NCBI GenBank assembly: GCA_020055645.1
Contig: CM034549.1
Location: 31,705,930-31,769,929, forward strand
DNA length: 64,000 nucleotides
Source of the DNA: Tomocerus qinae
Taxonomy: Eukaryota > Arthropoda > Collembola > Entomobryomorpha > Tomoceridae
Reading direction: 5' to 3'
In this document: piece after piece, positions 39,871 through 52,359 of the stretch
Layout: each line of letters begins with the position of its first letter
Numbering within the stretch: the first letter of the stretch is position 1
Made by a program: the position numbers and the translations under genes
Notes under the pieces: generated by a model
What the model saw: the letters and a program-made list of their open reading frames with translations, nothing else
Told to the model about the DNA's origin: nothing
The model's database searches: none

Positions 39871-42800
39871 CTGAAAATTGAATTATGTGATGCCAAAGTG
39901 ACTACCTCGCCAACTTCATACTCTGTCTGGCCCTAAAGATAGTTCACGAAGCTGCAATTTAGTTTTCTCTCCAGCATCACTAACCTTAATATCGGGAGGA
40001 TGTGGCGGAGTCCCTTACTCAGTTCTTTAACTGCTTAAACCTACTATCTTATATTAATCGTCAGTATCATGACACGAGCTAGCAGGAACATTGGAGTCCT
40101 GTCCTCGGTATATGGAGTATAACTGTCATGTCGTGACTGCTCTGTCACGTTAATATTACTTACTGGATAGAAAATAGTTAACGACAAGTGTAGCAAGTTT
40201 TTTTTAAAGCATTTGCTACGTGCAATGTTTAACATTAAACAGAGCATCACATCGTCGTGTTTCGTTTGTGTCTTGACACTTTCATGTCATAATACAATAT
40301 ATCTGTAAAGTATCATCAAACAACTGCAAATAACACAATCCAACTGTATACCTAAGCTACATTTATTTTTTCTGTTTCTTCGCCAACTTTTTCTGCCAGC
40401 TGTGTGAATTGAGGAATTATGAAATACGCGACGAACTGTTTTCCAAGTAAACAAAGATTTATTTGCCCTCCCTGCTTTCACTGGTGAAACGGTGAAAGTT
40501 GACATGCTTTTACTCACGCAATGCCAGTCTTGTTTATTTTCTTAGTACATACTATAGCATGTTAAAGAGCTTAAACTCGAGTACAGAATAAATTCCATCT
40601 TAAAGTAACAATGCATAAACACTTTCAGGAAGGTTTTTCGAGGAAGAAGACCTATACAATTGTACAAGTACCGGGCAATTTCACAGTCTTGCTCTATTTT
40701 CTTATAATCTCTACATTTTTTGATAGATAGAGACTTGTGAAAATATACATTATTTCTCTTCCACTTTAAAAGACGCTAAAACATTCAGCCACTTAAACTA
40801 AATTCTGATCACATTACATTCGTTTCGATGTAGTTTTAGCTCAGTCAAGCATTGCTGACTTTGAAAAGAATATCCTACCACAAACTCCGTTCTTAAGATA
40901 CTCACTTATATATTTACATGCTAACCGTACCTCCGCCGATTCTTCTATTTACCAAGGAACTACAAAGACAAGAGCGAAGTGCAGTCAAGTGGAGTATCTC
41001 TATCTCCTACTCCAATGGGATTTAAGACGCTTCAGTCCAGAACGAGACTTACTTATGTGGAAGATAAAAAGCAATGCGATTTAGAGTCCTCTTCAGCTCC
41101 TACAACCAAAAACTGTGAGTGTCTCTACCTTCAACTTATACCTACACTCTGTACAAAAAGAACGAACAAACACAGGAGACCACGAGACCCTGCGCAATTT
41201 ACCCAACTACTAACTATGAGTAAATCCACAGCCTATCTACTCTACTCAGCTATATTGCTTATAGTGCAGTAGTACTTAGAAAAACATCCATAATAAGTAT
41301 TATCCTAGAGATTCGTCCTGGTTTCGTCGTCTTCCATACCCAACGACTAATTTTGAAAATTAGTCCTCTGACCTCACAACCAAAGATTCTCGGTAAAAAG
41401 TCAAGCTATAACGGTAATTCAATATCCATCCAAATATATATCGCGTATTTTTACAGGAATGGCTATGATTGGGTTAATATGACATTTCTGTACAGCTTTT
41501 AGAGCATGACTTGACCATTATAAATTAAGAACGAGTACCTATCTCTATTTTGATCCCTTTAAGCTTTGAGTAGAAAAGACCACGTTCTGTGAAGTATAGA
41601 CACAAAGGGTAGAAAATTTAATGGAAAATGTATGTGCTAATGTAAAGTTGGATATGAAATAAAAGGAAAACAAACGAACCATTTTTGCAGAAATGGTTTT
41701 TGGAGTGGAAAATAAAGCTAGCACTTTGATTGTGTGGAAAATACAGAAGTTGGGTAAATATGACGGAGGATTTTGCATTAGTGAAATTAAGGCACATGAG
41801 TGTATGTAAATAAAAGAGAGAAGACAAAGAGAAAACTGTGCAGAAGCCACCTTTAGCATTTAGATGTTTTGCAATAGACTTCCTACACACAACACTTTGA
41901 AAATCAGCAAATAAACAGGAGTTGGTACGTAAATAGGAGGGAAGTATATATACATTTCCTAATAGTGAGAGTAAATTCCAAGTAGAAAATTAGATAGGAG
42001 ATGAGACAAGGCATTTTACCGCACCATTCATTTCACTTACGAGTTGCAGTAGAGTACAGGTACTAGATTTTAATAGAGCAGCAGCAGGGAGGAAGAAATT
42101 TCTAATATTCACATGTAGGTTAGTCTGGGTAGCTCCGTTAACGAATGTTGTGCATACTCCTTTCCCAAAAGAGCCTCTTCAGCTCGAGTAAACCTCCTTT
42201 CTACTTTCACTCCATACTTCCCTTATCTTCTAAACTCGAGTGTTGAGCACTTGGGTTGACTAAGGTACGTAAGTAACAGCGAAGGCACATGTAGTTTCCA
42301 ATTGACAGAGTAGACTCCCTTTATGCACGACTTCTCCTGTTGACTGTTTTGTTTTTATGTATGGATCCAACTCCAATGCATGACTATGTTAACAATAAGC
42401 TACTGTTGTGTGCATGCTAAATATAAAGATACTATAGCCAGAAACCGCATCAGTCTAAACTAAAGTAGCAAAAGGAATTCCCAATCCCTGGGCAATGTAC
42501 TGAATGAATTCCTTACTCTCGGTCAAATAGGATTGCTCCTCTCACCAGTATAGACGCTCTAGTAATAAGTTGTGTGTTTTACTGTTTCCTTTCCTACGTT
42601 CTTTCATTTCAACTTTATTTCCTATTGTATAAAAGCGGAATAAATTCCACTTTGGAAACTTATGCTATGACGGAACTCAAAAACTGTCCAATGGGAAGTA
42701 GGAAACACTTTTACTAGTTCCAGGAAGCATGCGACTTTCTTCCATTTGCACTTCCAGCATTTATGCATCAATAAATACTTTTCTTTCAATATCCAACTTA

Positions 42801-45800
42801 CGAAAGCAACCTTTGTCCTTATCCGTACTTGTACTCTATCTATACCAGCACATTTCAGTTTCATTTGTAATTCCGAAGGTAAAGTTATATTTCGTATATA
42901 TATCAATTTCGTAAGTAACTTCATGCAACATTATTCATATTATGCCAACATATTTTGTGCCAAACTAAATAGTAGATTCCAAGAAAAATTATCGACGCAT
43001 CAAGGTTTAAATACTTTCTATTAAGAGCCTAAGTTAGTACATATACATGCATCATACGTTTTATGGATACCCCTGTATTCGAAAGGAATGAGTAACACAT
43101 ATGTACACCGTACACACATACCTAGTAATTTTTATTGCGTTAGTGTAGCAGTCTAAATGGACACTCTTCGGTCACTACTAAAAATAAACTGTATAAAAAT
43201 TCATTAAATCTTCCAGCTGTTGGAAAATGCAATCAGAGCTCCCGTGGACTCGCGTCACAGTTACTTAAGGCATGAAAAGACCTTGGCGACTAAAACCAGA
43301 GAGAAAGATTACAAAATTGACTTCATTACCATATAAGTCGTTCTGCCAGGGCAGAAACAAGTTACATAAAAAGTGTCCATGTATGAATATTGGTCTGCCG
43401 TAACGTGGGAGTAGAGATCTGTAGAGAAGACGCTAGCAAGGAAAAGGGCAACTTACGAAAACAGTTTAAATGCAGATATCATAATGATTTGCATGATAAA
43501 AGCTTAAGATGTAATCTTTGCAAAAAGTTTTTTCATTTTGCTTCAGCAGATTTTTTCATTCCTCAGTCAGTTTCAGGACATTTGTTTTGCAGAAGACATC
43601 GCTTTAAAAATGGATTCTTTAGTCCTACCCACCTACAGCTATCCAACCTAAAGACTCTGGACACAACATTACATTTTAAAATATAGGACGAGGAGGAGAC
43701 AACAAAATACTCCATTAGGAGGATACGTAGCTTAAGTAGAATTCTATGGTAAATGGAATCATTATGTTTCCGGCTTACTCTTACTTACATCTGCATCTGG
43801 AGAGAGCACTCCTTACAAAACAGAAGTGTACAGGTTGTACAAAAGCTTTTCTTGTCGCTGCAAGTGCCGTGACATGACAGACAGGCTAAAAATTTTTTCC
43901 TGCAGAAAAAAGTCTGGAGTTGAAACGATTTTAATGTGATATGTACTAGGTAGGGTGTAATACAGCTTGTAGTACTTACTCATGTAAAAAACTAATTTCA
44001 AAATGGAAATGGTTTTCTAAGCTGTTCCTACAACTGGGGAAATAATGTAGGTTAGCTGTTGGCTTTTCCTGGTTCTCAGGCTAAATTGCTTTCCGAGCTT
44101 CAAATTAACACGTCGCAGCTCCTACAAAAATAATTGAATAAATCAGCCGCTACACTTTCGGCTATAATCATAAACTTAATTTACATACACTAGGGCCCAC
44201 CTCTATCTTACATAGCGTGAATGTTAGACTCCAAAAGCAGTTGTATATCGTGTATACTAGTCAACAGTGTGGTAATTGCTACGCAAATGAAATATGAATA
44301 AATTATTATTCAATGCAACACGTAAATATAACTTGCGTCAGCACAAGTTGAGGTAACAGATAAGACCTATCATCTTTCCCAGCACTTTCCTTTCTTTCTC
44401 TATTTTAATCCGGCTTCTGTATAGAGAAGGTTTGAAACAATACCAGATTATTGTTGTGCCTTCCTACATCAATGAATTAGGATTTCCTTTAGCCTTCACA
44501 CGTCTACACGATTTCAGCTCGTTGCTCTCATAATATGAATTAAACAAGGTAGTGCATCTACCACTCACCGGATCAGATTTATCTAACCAAATTAAATCCA
44601 GAACTAAATACGATTGTGAAGAGTAACGAATGTGCAGTAATTTATACTCCTGAGAATAAATTGTTGTACCCTAATCCGGGCATCCGCTCACTTCTAATTT
44701 TTACATCAATGGCTGTTTCATCTTCATCCTTTTGACTGACTAAATGAGTAACCATACTTCAAAGGCTCGTCATGAGAAACGAGAACCAACATTTGCGAAT
44801 CAAGGGAATGAATTCACAACAGACTTGGATTTATCGATAGCCACGTATACATCATACTAAAATAAATCATACATCATGCTGATTGCGAGAATATATTTAT
44901 GTATGTAGTCTGAGTAGTCTTACCTGGAATGGAGCACATTTTCCTTTCTTCAACACCTGTTGCCAACTAACAGAATTCAAGGTAATCCACGAAAATCAGA
45001 TCAGCAAGGAATCTCTTCTGTACTTCTGTATTGTTTGCTCGACCAAAAGATTTTATTCTGTGGATACAAAATATAGTTGCAGTGAGTTGAATTTAATCTT
45101 TGATGAAAATTCGTCGCAGAGCGAAACGCGCAAACGTGATATTTACGCATTTAAAACCGAAACATCACCTGCAGTTAGTCTGGATTTTGAATCCCAAAAA
45201 ATAGTATTACAGTTCTACCTTTATCTGCTAAGCCCTTATTTAAGCCTCTATAAAGTTTTATCTATTCTGTTCTATTACATCGTAATTCACATGCTATAAC
45301 AATGGACAAAATTCAATCATGGTGTCTTCTTTTTATAGTACTTTACTGATTGTACTATAATAAAACCCGTGTGAATGGTTTCCCATGAAGTTGCACTAAA
45401 CTGTTTTACCATATTTAATATCTTTATACTATCGTTTACTATCGTACCTTATTCTTCAATATAGTAGTAATTAATTTTAATTATGTTTTTTCTACATTTT
45501 CTACAAAAGAGATACAATGGCACTTTTGCATGTGGTGAAAGTTTTATAGAGATGGTATATAGTATATAGGGAGCGTTGTATGTAAGGTTACTGCTATAAA
45601 CTCTTTGTTTTTCGTCTTATGGATGCTTTTGGCTGAGGTACTTTAACTTTAGATGATAGCAGAACTCTTTAATCTCTTTGAAATAGGCTTAGAGCATTTC
45701 GACATAAAACGATTGTTTCAGTTTTTATTATCTGTCTGCATTCCTCTCTTTCCCTTTATGTTTAGTTTACAAAGATGGATACATTTGTTCTTTTTCTGCA

Positions 45801-48800
45801 CTACTGCGTACTTGTACATTAACTGCTACTGCATCTTCCCTTATAATGAATTGTTGTGTATACCCATGTAATGCGTATGTATGTCATTCAATATATAATA
45901 CACTGTATATAGCACGTATCATCTGCATGGGTTATTTAGTTTTCATTCAACTGTGTGCAGATAGTTTGAGCCATAATGTCATTTATGGTTTCCCGTCGTA
46001 GATTTGATGGGATGTTGCTGAGAGGCGATGAATCCTGGTAATGAAAGCAATATCACACTTTATGAAGCATTCCGAGTATTATTATTAGTACTAATATAAG
46101 TTATAGGGTGTCTCGCTGTTTTCTGTTACATATTGACAGTTTGAAAAGGAAGCGCGACTGACAAATACTAACGGAGCAAAACGGGGATATTTTTCAGTGT
46201 GATATCTTACATATTTGTAGTTTGCTGGCTCTAGTGATATTACAGCGAAAATCCTTACCTTTGCATTGCTTTGGGCATTTTACTGTGTTTTATTGTATCG
46301 TAAGCTTGACTTAAGCTTAAGCTACTTACTGAAACTGGAGCTATAACCATAATTCATTTCATCGCGTCTTTCCTCCAGAAGTGCTTTTCTTGTGGTCGCA
46401 TTTCTCTTTTATTTTATGTTGTGGTGTGCACTGCAGTGTGATACTGTTTAACTATTGTTTACCATAAAAGTGAGAAAACCCGAAAGAAATCCAGCCTTCT
46501 GTTCAGCCTACGAGTAAACAAAACAAGCATAAGCTAGCAGTATTATTAAGGCCCTGAGTGAGATCTATCACAATATAAAGTCGTCAGTCGACTGCTATCT
46601 TTTCCATTTTTCTCTGCATGTTCTATCATTTTCTCAGTATTTGATAACAGTATCAAAAACTTGTCTTGTGTGGCAGAGTAAACCAGAATAAACCTAACAA
46701 TAAGGCTCAGTAACAATGCGCGCATACCGTGAAATATTAGACAAACAGTCTCCTTTTACTAATGTACAAGAGAATTAATGAATACTCGTTTACAACCAAC
46801 TTTTAGATAGAGCTATGTGGTTTTGGGCTTACCACATTTAATTTATGCCTAGATCTCTTGTTTGCCGTTGTAATTCAAGACTGCCTTCGATTAGTCAGCC
46901 AAAACATTTGCTTCTACACCACCGTTTGCTTTCACCATTCTATTTGTTTTTTTGTTTGCAAAAGCGATCTAACTAAACTAGCTAAAATTGACATAGACTG
47001 ACAATGAGCCTTTGTTTGGTCTATAATTATAATTAGCCCATTCAGATAGAGTTCAGTGTAAAATTAACTTGGGTGTCTAGTTTCATAAATAATGACATAC
47101 GCGTCCCATTGTCTACAACTATAGACAGCTTTTCCCTAGTTTTTCTTTTCTCTAAAGATTTACAAAGAATTCTTGGATACGGAAAAAACTCATTTAGGCA
47201 GTCATGGAGGAGAGGATCCTTGGATTTAAATAGACTGGATTAACTAGCAAGTATCAGTTTCTATAATCTACAGAGAAGGATACGTAAATAAATGCACATG
47301 GAAGTAACATAAGGACGCAGTAATAAATTACGCGGAGAAAACTGAGAAAAGCATTTCCCTCTTTGTCCATTAGTAGTTTCGAAAGTCTATTTGCTCAAGG
47401 TACAATTCGTTAGCTCTGTCGTGCCGAGCTGTTTTAATTTAGTTCTGGCCCTTAGTTCCATTAAATTCCAAAGTGGAAGCAAATGAAGATGGATGACAAC
47501 AAGAGAGAAGACAAAAGATGCAATGAAACTCACTTGGGTGTAGTAGGAGACAGTTCTTCGAATGTTGGGACGAGAGTGGCGAGGTCTCTTTTCGCTTGTC
47601 AAGCTTCGTTTTCCTAATTTTATTTTCATCGTGTCGTTTGACGCTTATAGAATTTGAAATTCCTTTTCGCACTGCACATCTCAACTCTGTCAAGTCACTC
47701 CACTAACAATCAGTTTTCTTCATTCTTTACACAAGATTCGTCTCGACGGATGGAAAACCGAGATTCACATTTGACGGACGTGTATAAATATCAGTTTGAT
47801 GCCTCATTGTATACGCTCTGTAAAACAGCAGCTTCTTCATGTCTTATCACTTCAACAAACGAGAAAATCATTACTGTCTTCTCTCCCAGATTGAATTCTT
47901 TACTTAACAACTGTTTTCCACTTCAAAGATGTAAACTGCAATTGGGAAAATGGAACATTTCATGTTTGCCAGATATGCGTGCTTCCACTCCTGCGTTCAT
48001 TACATTGTTTCAGATTTTCTTTGTTTACCTTCAACGCCACGGCTGGCAGTAGTAGTGGCGTGATCTGAACAAACCTAGAAGTGTACGATACCCGTGTTCA
48101 ATTATACTTTTAGTCTTTAAATAGTTACACCTTTACCACTAAATACAGTCATTATGCTATACTGAGATGACGAAATGAGAGTGGAGACGGTAATTATGAT
48201 AAGATTTTTGCGTGCCTGCCTAAAGAGTACCTTTACCTAATATAAACTGTAAGCCACGTCAGTATTCTCATTCAGTATGATCCGATGTGGGTTTTCTACA
48301 CAAGGTGTATCCATAAACATTTGGATATCCTGTGATTTATAAAATGGATATGTTAATAATTACATGGACGAAATTTTACACGAATCTGATCTCCAAGAAT
48401 TGTGTAAATATTCCGATTATACAATATATTTATGTGTATTTCTTATCCGGTTGTCCTTGTATCCTTAAAACAAAAACAAGTCGTACAGCCAAGCCACGCC
48501 AGACTCCAGGCCCCCCGACTCCTAACGTGGCTGATGATTGCTTCGTTATGAGCTTTAAGTAGCTAACTGGAATACAAATTATGTCCTTTACAAACCCTAT
48601 TTTATGCCCTCGTTAAGAAATGGTCAGAATCAGAAGATTGTTAATAAATATAATCTACTTTATATTTATGTTTTTAATTTTCTCAGCCCAGATATCAAAC
48701 CTATGCAGTTCATACAATTAATGGCAAATTTTTATGCAGTCAGCATCAGCAATGTACCTAATATGTGCCGTTCCCAATATATGTACAATTTTTCTAGACA

Positions 48801-51800
48801 AAATGGACGCTTTCGGAATTTTCTGCACACAATATAATCTCCCAATAGCTGCTTGATATAAATTCAATTCTAAACAATAATACTCAGTAACGGCGTCTCA
48901 TTTTCATAATATCACTGCATTTCTTCATTTGTAGTTCGCTGTTTAAATTAAATATAGTTCATTTAGACAAGAATGGAATCAGTGAATGCAGTGAGAAAAG
49001 TTATTGTTGAAACTACATTGTTTCAATAATGCAAAAATACTATTATTTTGGTACTTGAACTCTTCCCTTTAAATGGCATACATTATTGTGAGTATAAACT
49101 GCATATATATGTCTTGCACAACTGAATGATACAGTTCATACACGTATATTCTAGCGACTGCAATGGTTTTGTGTATTTGCAGTACGAGCTGATTCTGATA
49201 AATCCTCTCACCTTTTTATCATATCATGCATGATACTATATTTCATGTAGGCGAAAGTGACAGCCATAAATGAGAGAAACTTGTACTTGCAAAGAGAAAA
49301 ATTATGTACTCCTAGTTTGACTTTGCTTCGTAATTCTACCCATTCAATGCAGTTCAGTCGGCTTTCTGTCAAACAAATGAGATATACATGCAAAAGTGGC
49401 TTAACTTGAGTATTGTCTGCATATGCAAGTACTCTGCTATGCTCTATGCTACTCTACTTTAGATAGTGCAACTTCTATTTCTGCATCTGGAAATCTTTTG
49501 CTCTTCTACCACAGATTACAGACATCGATACAAACTTACTATCAAACTTTGTGTATAACTATTCAATCTATGGTATATAGATACATAAAAGTCTTACCGT
49601 GAGGAGAGGGATGACTTAATGATGAGACCTTCGCAGCAAACCCAGAATCACTTTTTTGATAATCAATAAACAGTTATACACTGGGGGAGTCAGTTTACGT
49701 AAGAAGACGGATACTAATTACTAAATTAAAACTGGACGCTGGCACATTTAGTAGAGTTCCATGCTGAGAAAACAAGCGATTATGTGTAACAATCTGTCTA
49801 AGCCTATCTAGTATGTAATAAATAACTATATAGGTCACCAATATGGTACGGTAGGTAAGTATTGGAAGTCAAACAAATGTTCAAACAAACTATGCACATA
49901 GATATCTTTCCTTCAATTTTTGGAAAGCTTGAAGTTCAGAAAGAATGTCTGGAATTATTTTGAAGAGTGAGGAGATATATTTTTATAGTATTATAATAAT
50001 TTGGGGATTGTAGGTTGGTTGGTCTTGAAGAAAGTAAGTGTACGTACGTAGTAAATGTTTTGAGAAAGTCTTAGAGTGTGCTGAGTAAATAGGTGATGAA
50101 GGAGCAAACACTAGAGAGAATACATCCGGGAGAATTGAAAGGAGAAATCTGAGGAGGCTTAAGATGAGACTTGTCTTGAAAAATAACGGCGAATGAAATG
50201 TGAGAGAGAAAAGCAACCAGTTTTCTACTGTGTTGGTTTCTTTCTGGGGTGTCCTTTTACATTCGGCTTTACTTTTGGTACTAGTAGAAGGACTTTGACT
50301 TGGCTTACACTTTACGGAAAGATTCGCGATGAGCTAGCTTAGTTTGCTGCTCCAGTCTGCCAGAAGAGACTTGGTTGTGTGCAATGTGCAACTCCTTTCC
50401 TTCCTGGACTACTTTGGCTTAGACGCGTATCTCCAGCTCTACTGTTGAGTTCTCTTCCACACTCTACACAACCAACTCCAGTCACAATGCTAGATATTTT
50501 CTGTGCAAAAAGCTATACATTACAGAACTGCGTGCTAACATCAGCCAACCTAGTAGTAAGCGTAGCAAAGGCCACACGAGAGCCATTTTATATTTACACA
50601 GAGAAACTCCTTTATTGTACTAGACCAATATATATATACCCCACATCTTTTCCCATCTATAACAAACCACACACACTTTCTCCTAACCAAGACTCACTTT
50701 CCTTTCTGTCTCGTTATAATATCCTTCTCTTGGACATGGATGTATATATATACGGGACTGTGCATATGTAGCATTAGTCAAGACAGCAAAACTGAAGTGG
50801 AGTAGACCGCACTAAAGACAGACTCACATTGTCATTGTCATGTTATCGTGCTCCATATACTACTACAGCATATGGCTTGCCTACATCACCCTACTAAAAA
50901 TATGTTTACGTACCATGTACTAACTGTAGTCCCTTCAAAGGAAATTCAGACTTCTATATTTATTTCCATGTGTGGGCTAACACACAGTTATAAAAGTGTT
51001 ACATAGATTTCGTGATTTCTTTTTCAACATCCAGTCTCTCAAAGTAAAGTATTAGAACCTATTCATCTCTATCTTTTACCTATGAGCAAGGAACCTCAAG
51101 CACTAATTTTGATTTAGAGCCCATGTAAATCCCATACAAAGTTACACAGAATTATTTTCCCATCCAATTCACAGTTCTCTTATTCAAATACACATCAATA
51201 CGACTTAAATGATATCCTTTCACTACTCTCGATACAATGCTGTGCTATGAATACCATTTGTACAAGACATTTCTATTAATTTTATTGCTTTCCTAACGTC
51301 GATTTAATCAAAACCTTACATCTAGTTATTTTTACATAAAGGTACTTCGTCATTTTACTTCTTTCTTAATCTGGAATGTGGAGGAGTATCTAAAGAATCG
51401 ACTTCCTTCCTCCGTGGTATCTTTTTAATCTTCTTTTGACAAGTTTAATAAGCCACAATTATATCTACTAGCCATTTGCTATATTCCAGATTAAATATTT
51501 CGTCATTTGTCAATACCGGAGATGTAGAGACTATTCTAATGATGTCTAATATCATCTCTAAGTACCTTAAAAGGGTTGTCAATATTTTCTTACAGTTCTT
51601 GTTCTTACATAGTGTGCCTGGCTTCTTCGTACGTGTTCACCAGTACCAAAATACCATTTTTGCGTAAGAAGACTTTTTATCTGGTAATCCGAAAAGAAAT
51701 CCTCTTTGAAAACTTGGGAAAATGAGAAGAAAAAGTCTAGTTAATCATCCTCAGTATATAAAGACCGACTTTAATATTCTACTTACGTATTTTTGTGAAA

Positions 51801-52219
51801 GGAATTCATCTGAAATCATTAGTAAGTATAATTTTGTACTTTTGCTAAGCTCTTCAGTAAATGACTGTATTATATTGTTGCCTGTTTGTAGGTATTTATT
51901 GCGTGAATTTTTTAGTATCAGTAACCCAAATACTAATAGAGTACCCAGAACCGGAAACGTAGGAAGAAGAGATTTTTTAGATCAGAAGAAAATGAAGAAA
52001 GGCCATGTTAACAATAAGTAACATGAAGTTCTACATTTACAATAAACATATACGCATGAAAGTTTTACTAGTTCCTGAATTGTGACAAGTATATATAGTT
52101 CCAGATTGAGTCTTGTCTTGTTGCCTTGCAATGCCAAGTACATTGGTGGAAGTAGTATATGAATATAGTTGGTCATAGTTAGCTGAGTGAGTTCCATGGA
52201 TTTCATTTCCTTTCCTCAC
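39871..52219. other. long intron or intergenic DNA, no supported gene
   Basis: About 12 kb of AT-rich sequence. Points that drew attention but remain unassigned are a Cys/His-rich plus-strand frame at 43390-43686, a G+C-rich patch near 48478-48550, and several open minus-strand frames around 50290-50490. None has a convincing gene context. Confidence 0.35.
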
Positions 52220-52359
52220 TAGCTTTACTCCAGTTGCTGGCTGGGTTTGGGCATGATTTTCCTTTCGTTTGTTCGTTCGTCTTGTTTTGTGCGAGAAGTG
52301 GAGCAGGCGCTGTTGATTCGACTGGAGCCACTTGGAGAGAATCGCGAGACTCCACTCCT
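52220..52359 (-). CDS. possible further ectodomain exon of the PRRT-like gene (tentative)
   Basis: In a G+C-rich patch the minus strand reads GVESRDSLQVAPVESTAPAP, then LLAQNKTNEQTKGKSC and NPASNWS, with two glycosylation sequons and proline-rich content like the exon at 39733-39870. Either of two donors (gtgagg at 52219, gtaaag at 52228) leaves phase 1, as the next exon needs. The acceptor is weak and another frame is also open here. Confidence 0.3.

Noticed and set aside
40979-41120. Possible small exons on either strand near 41.0-41.1 kb
   Set aside because: A 47-bp minus-strand stretch has good splice sites, but its length would break the phase between the exons called; the plus-strand frame has no partner exon.
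44883-45299. Plus-strand open frame of 138 codons
   Set aside because: Rich in Tyr, Leu, Ser and Phe as expected from AT-rich DNA; no family resemblance or upstream exon.
47439-47693. Minus-strand frames with a donor-like gtgagt after 47540
   Set aside because: One frame would fit phase 1 before the 39733-39870 exon, but there is no polypyrimidine tract and two frames are open at once; not enough to call an exon.
50290-50490. Open minus-strand frames in a less AT-rich patch
   Set aside because: Different frames give unrelated peptides, and donors are weak or give the wrong phase for the neighbouring exons.
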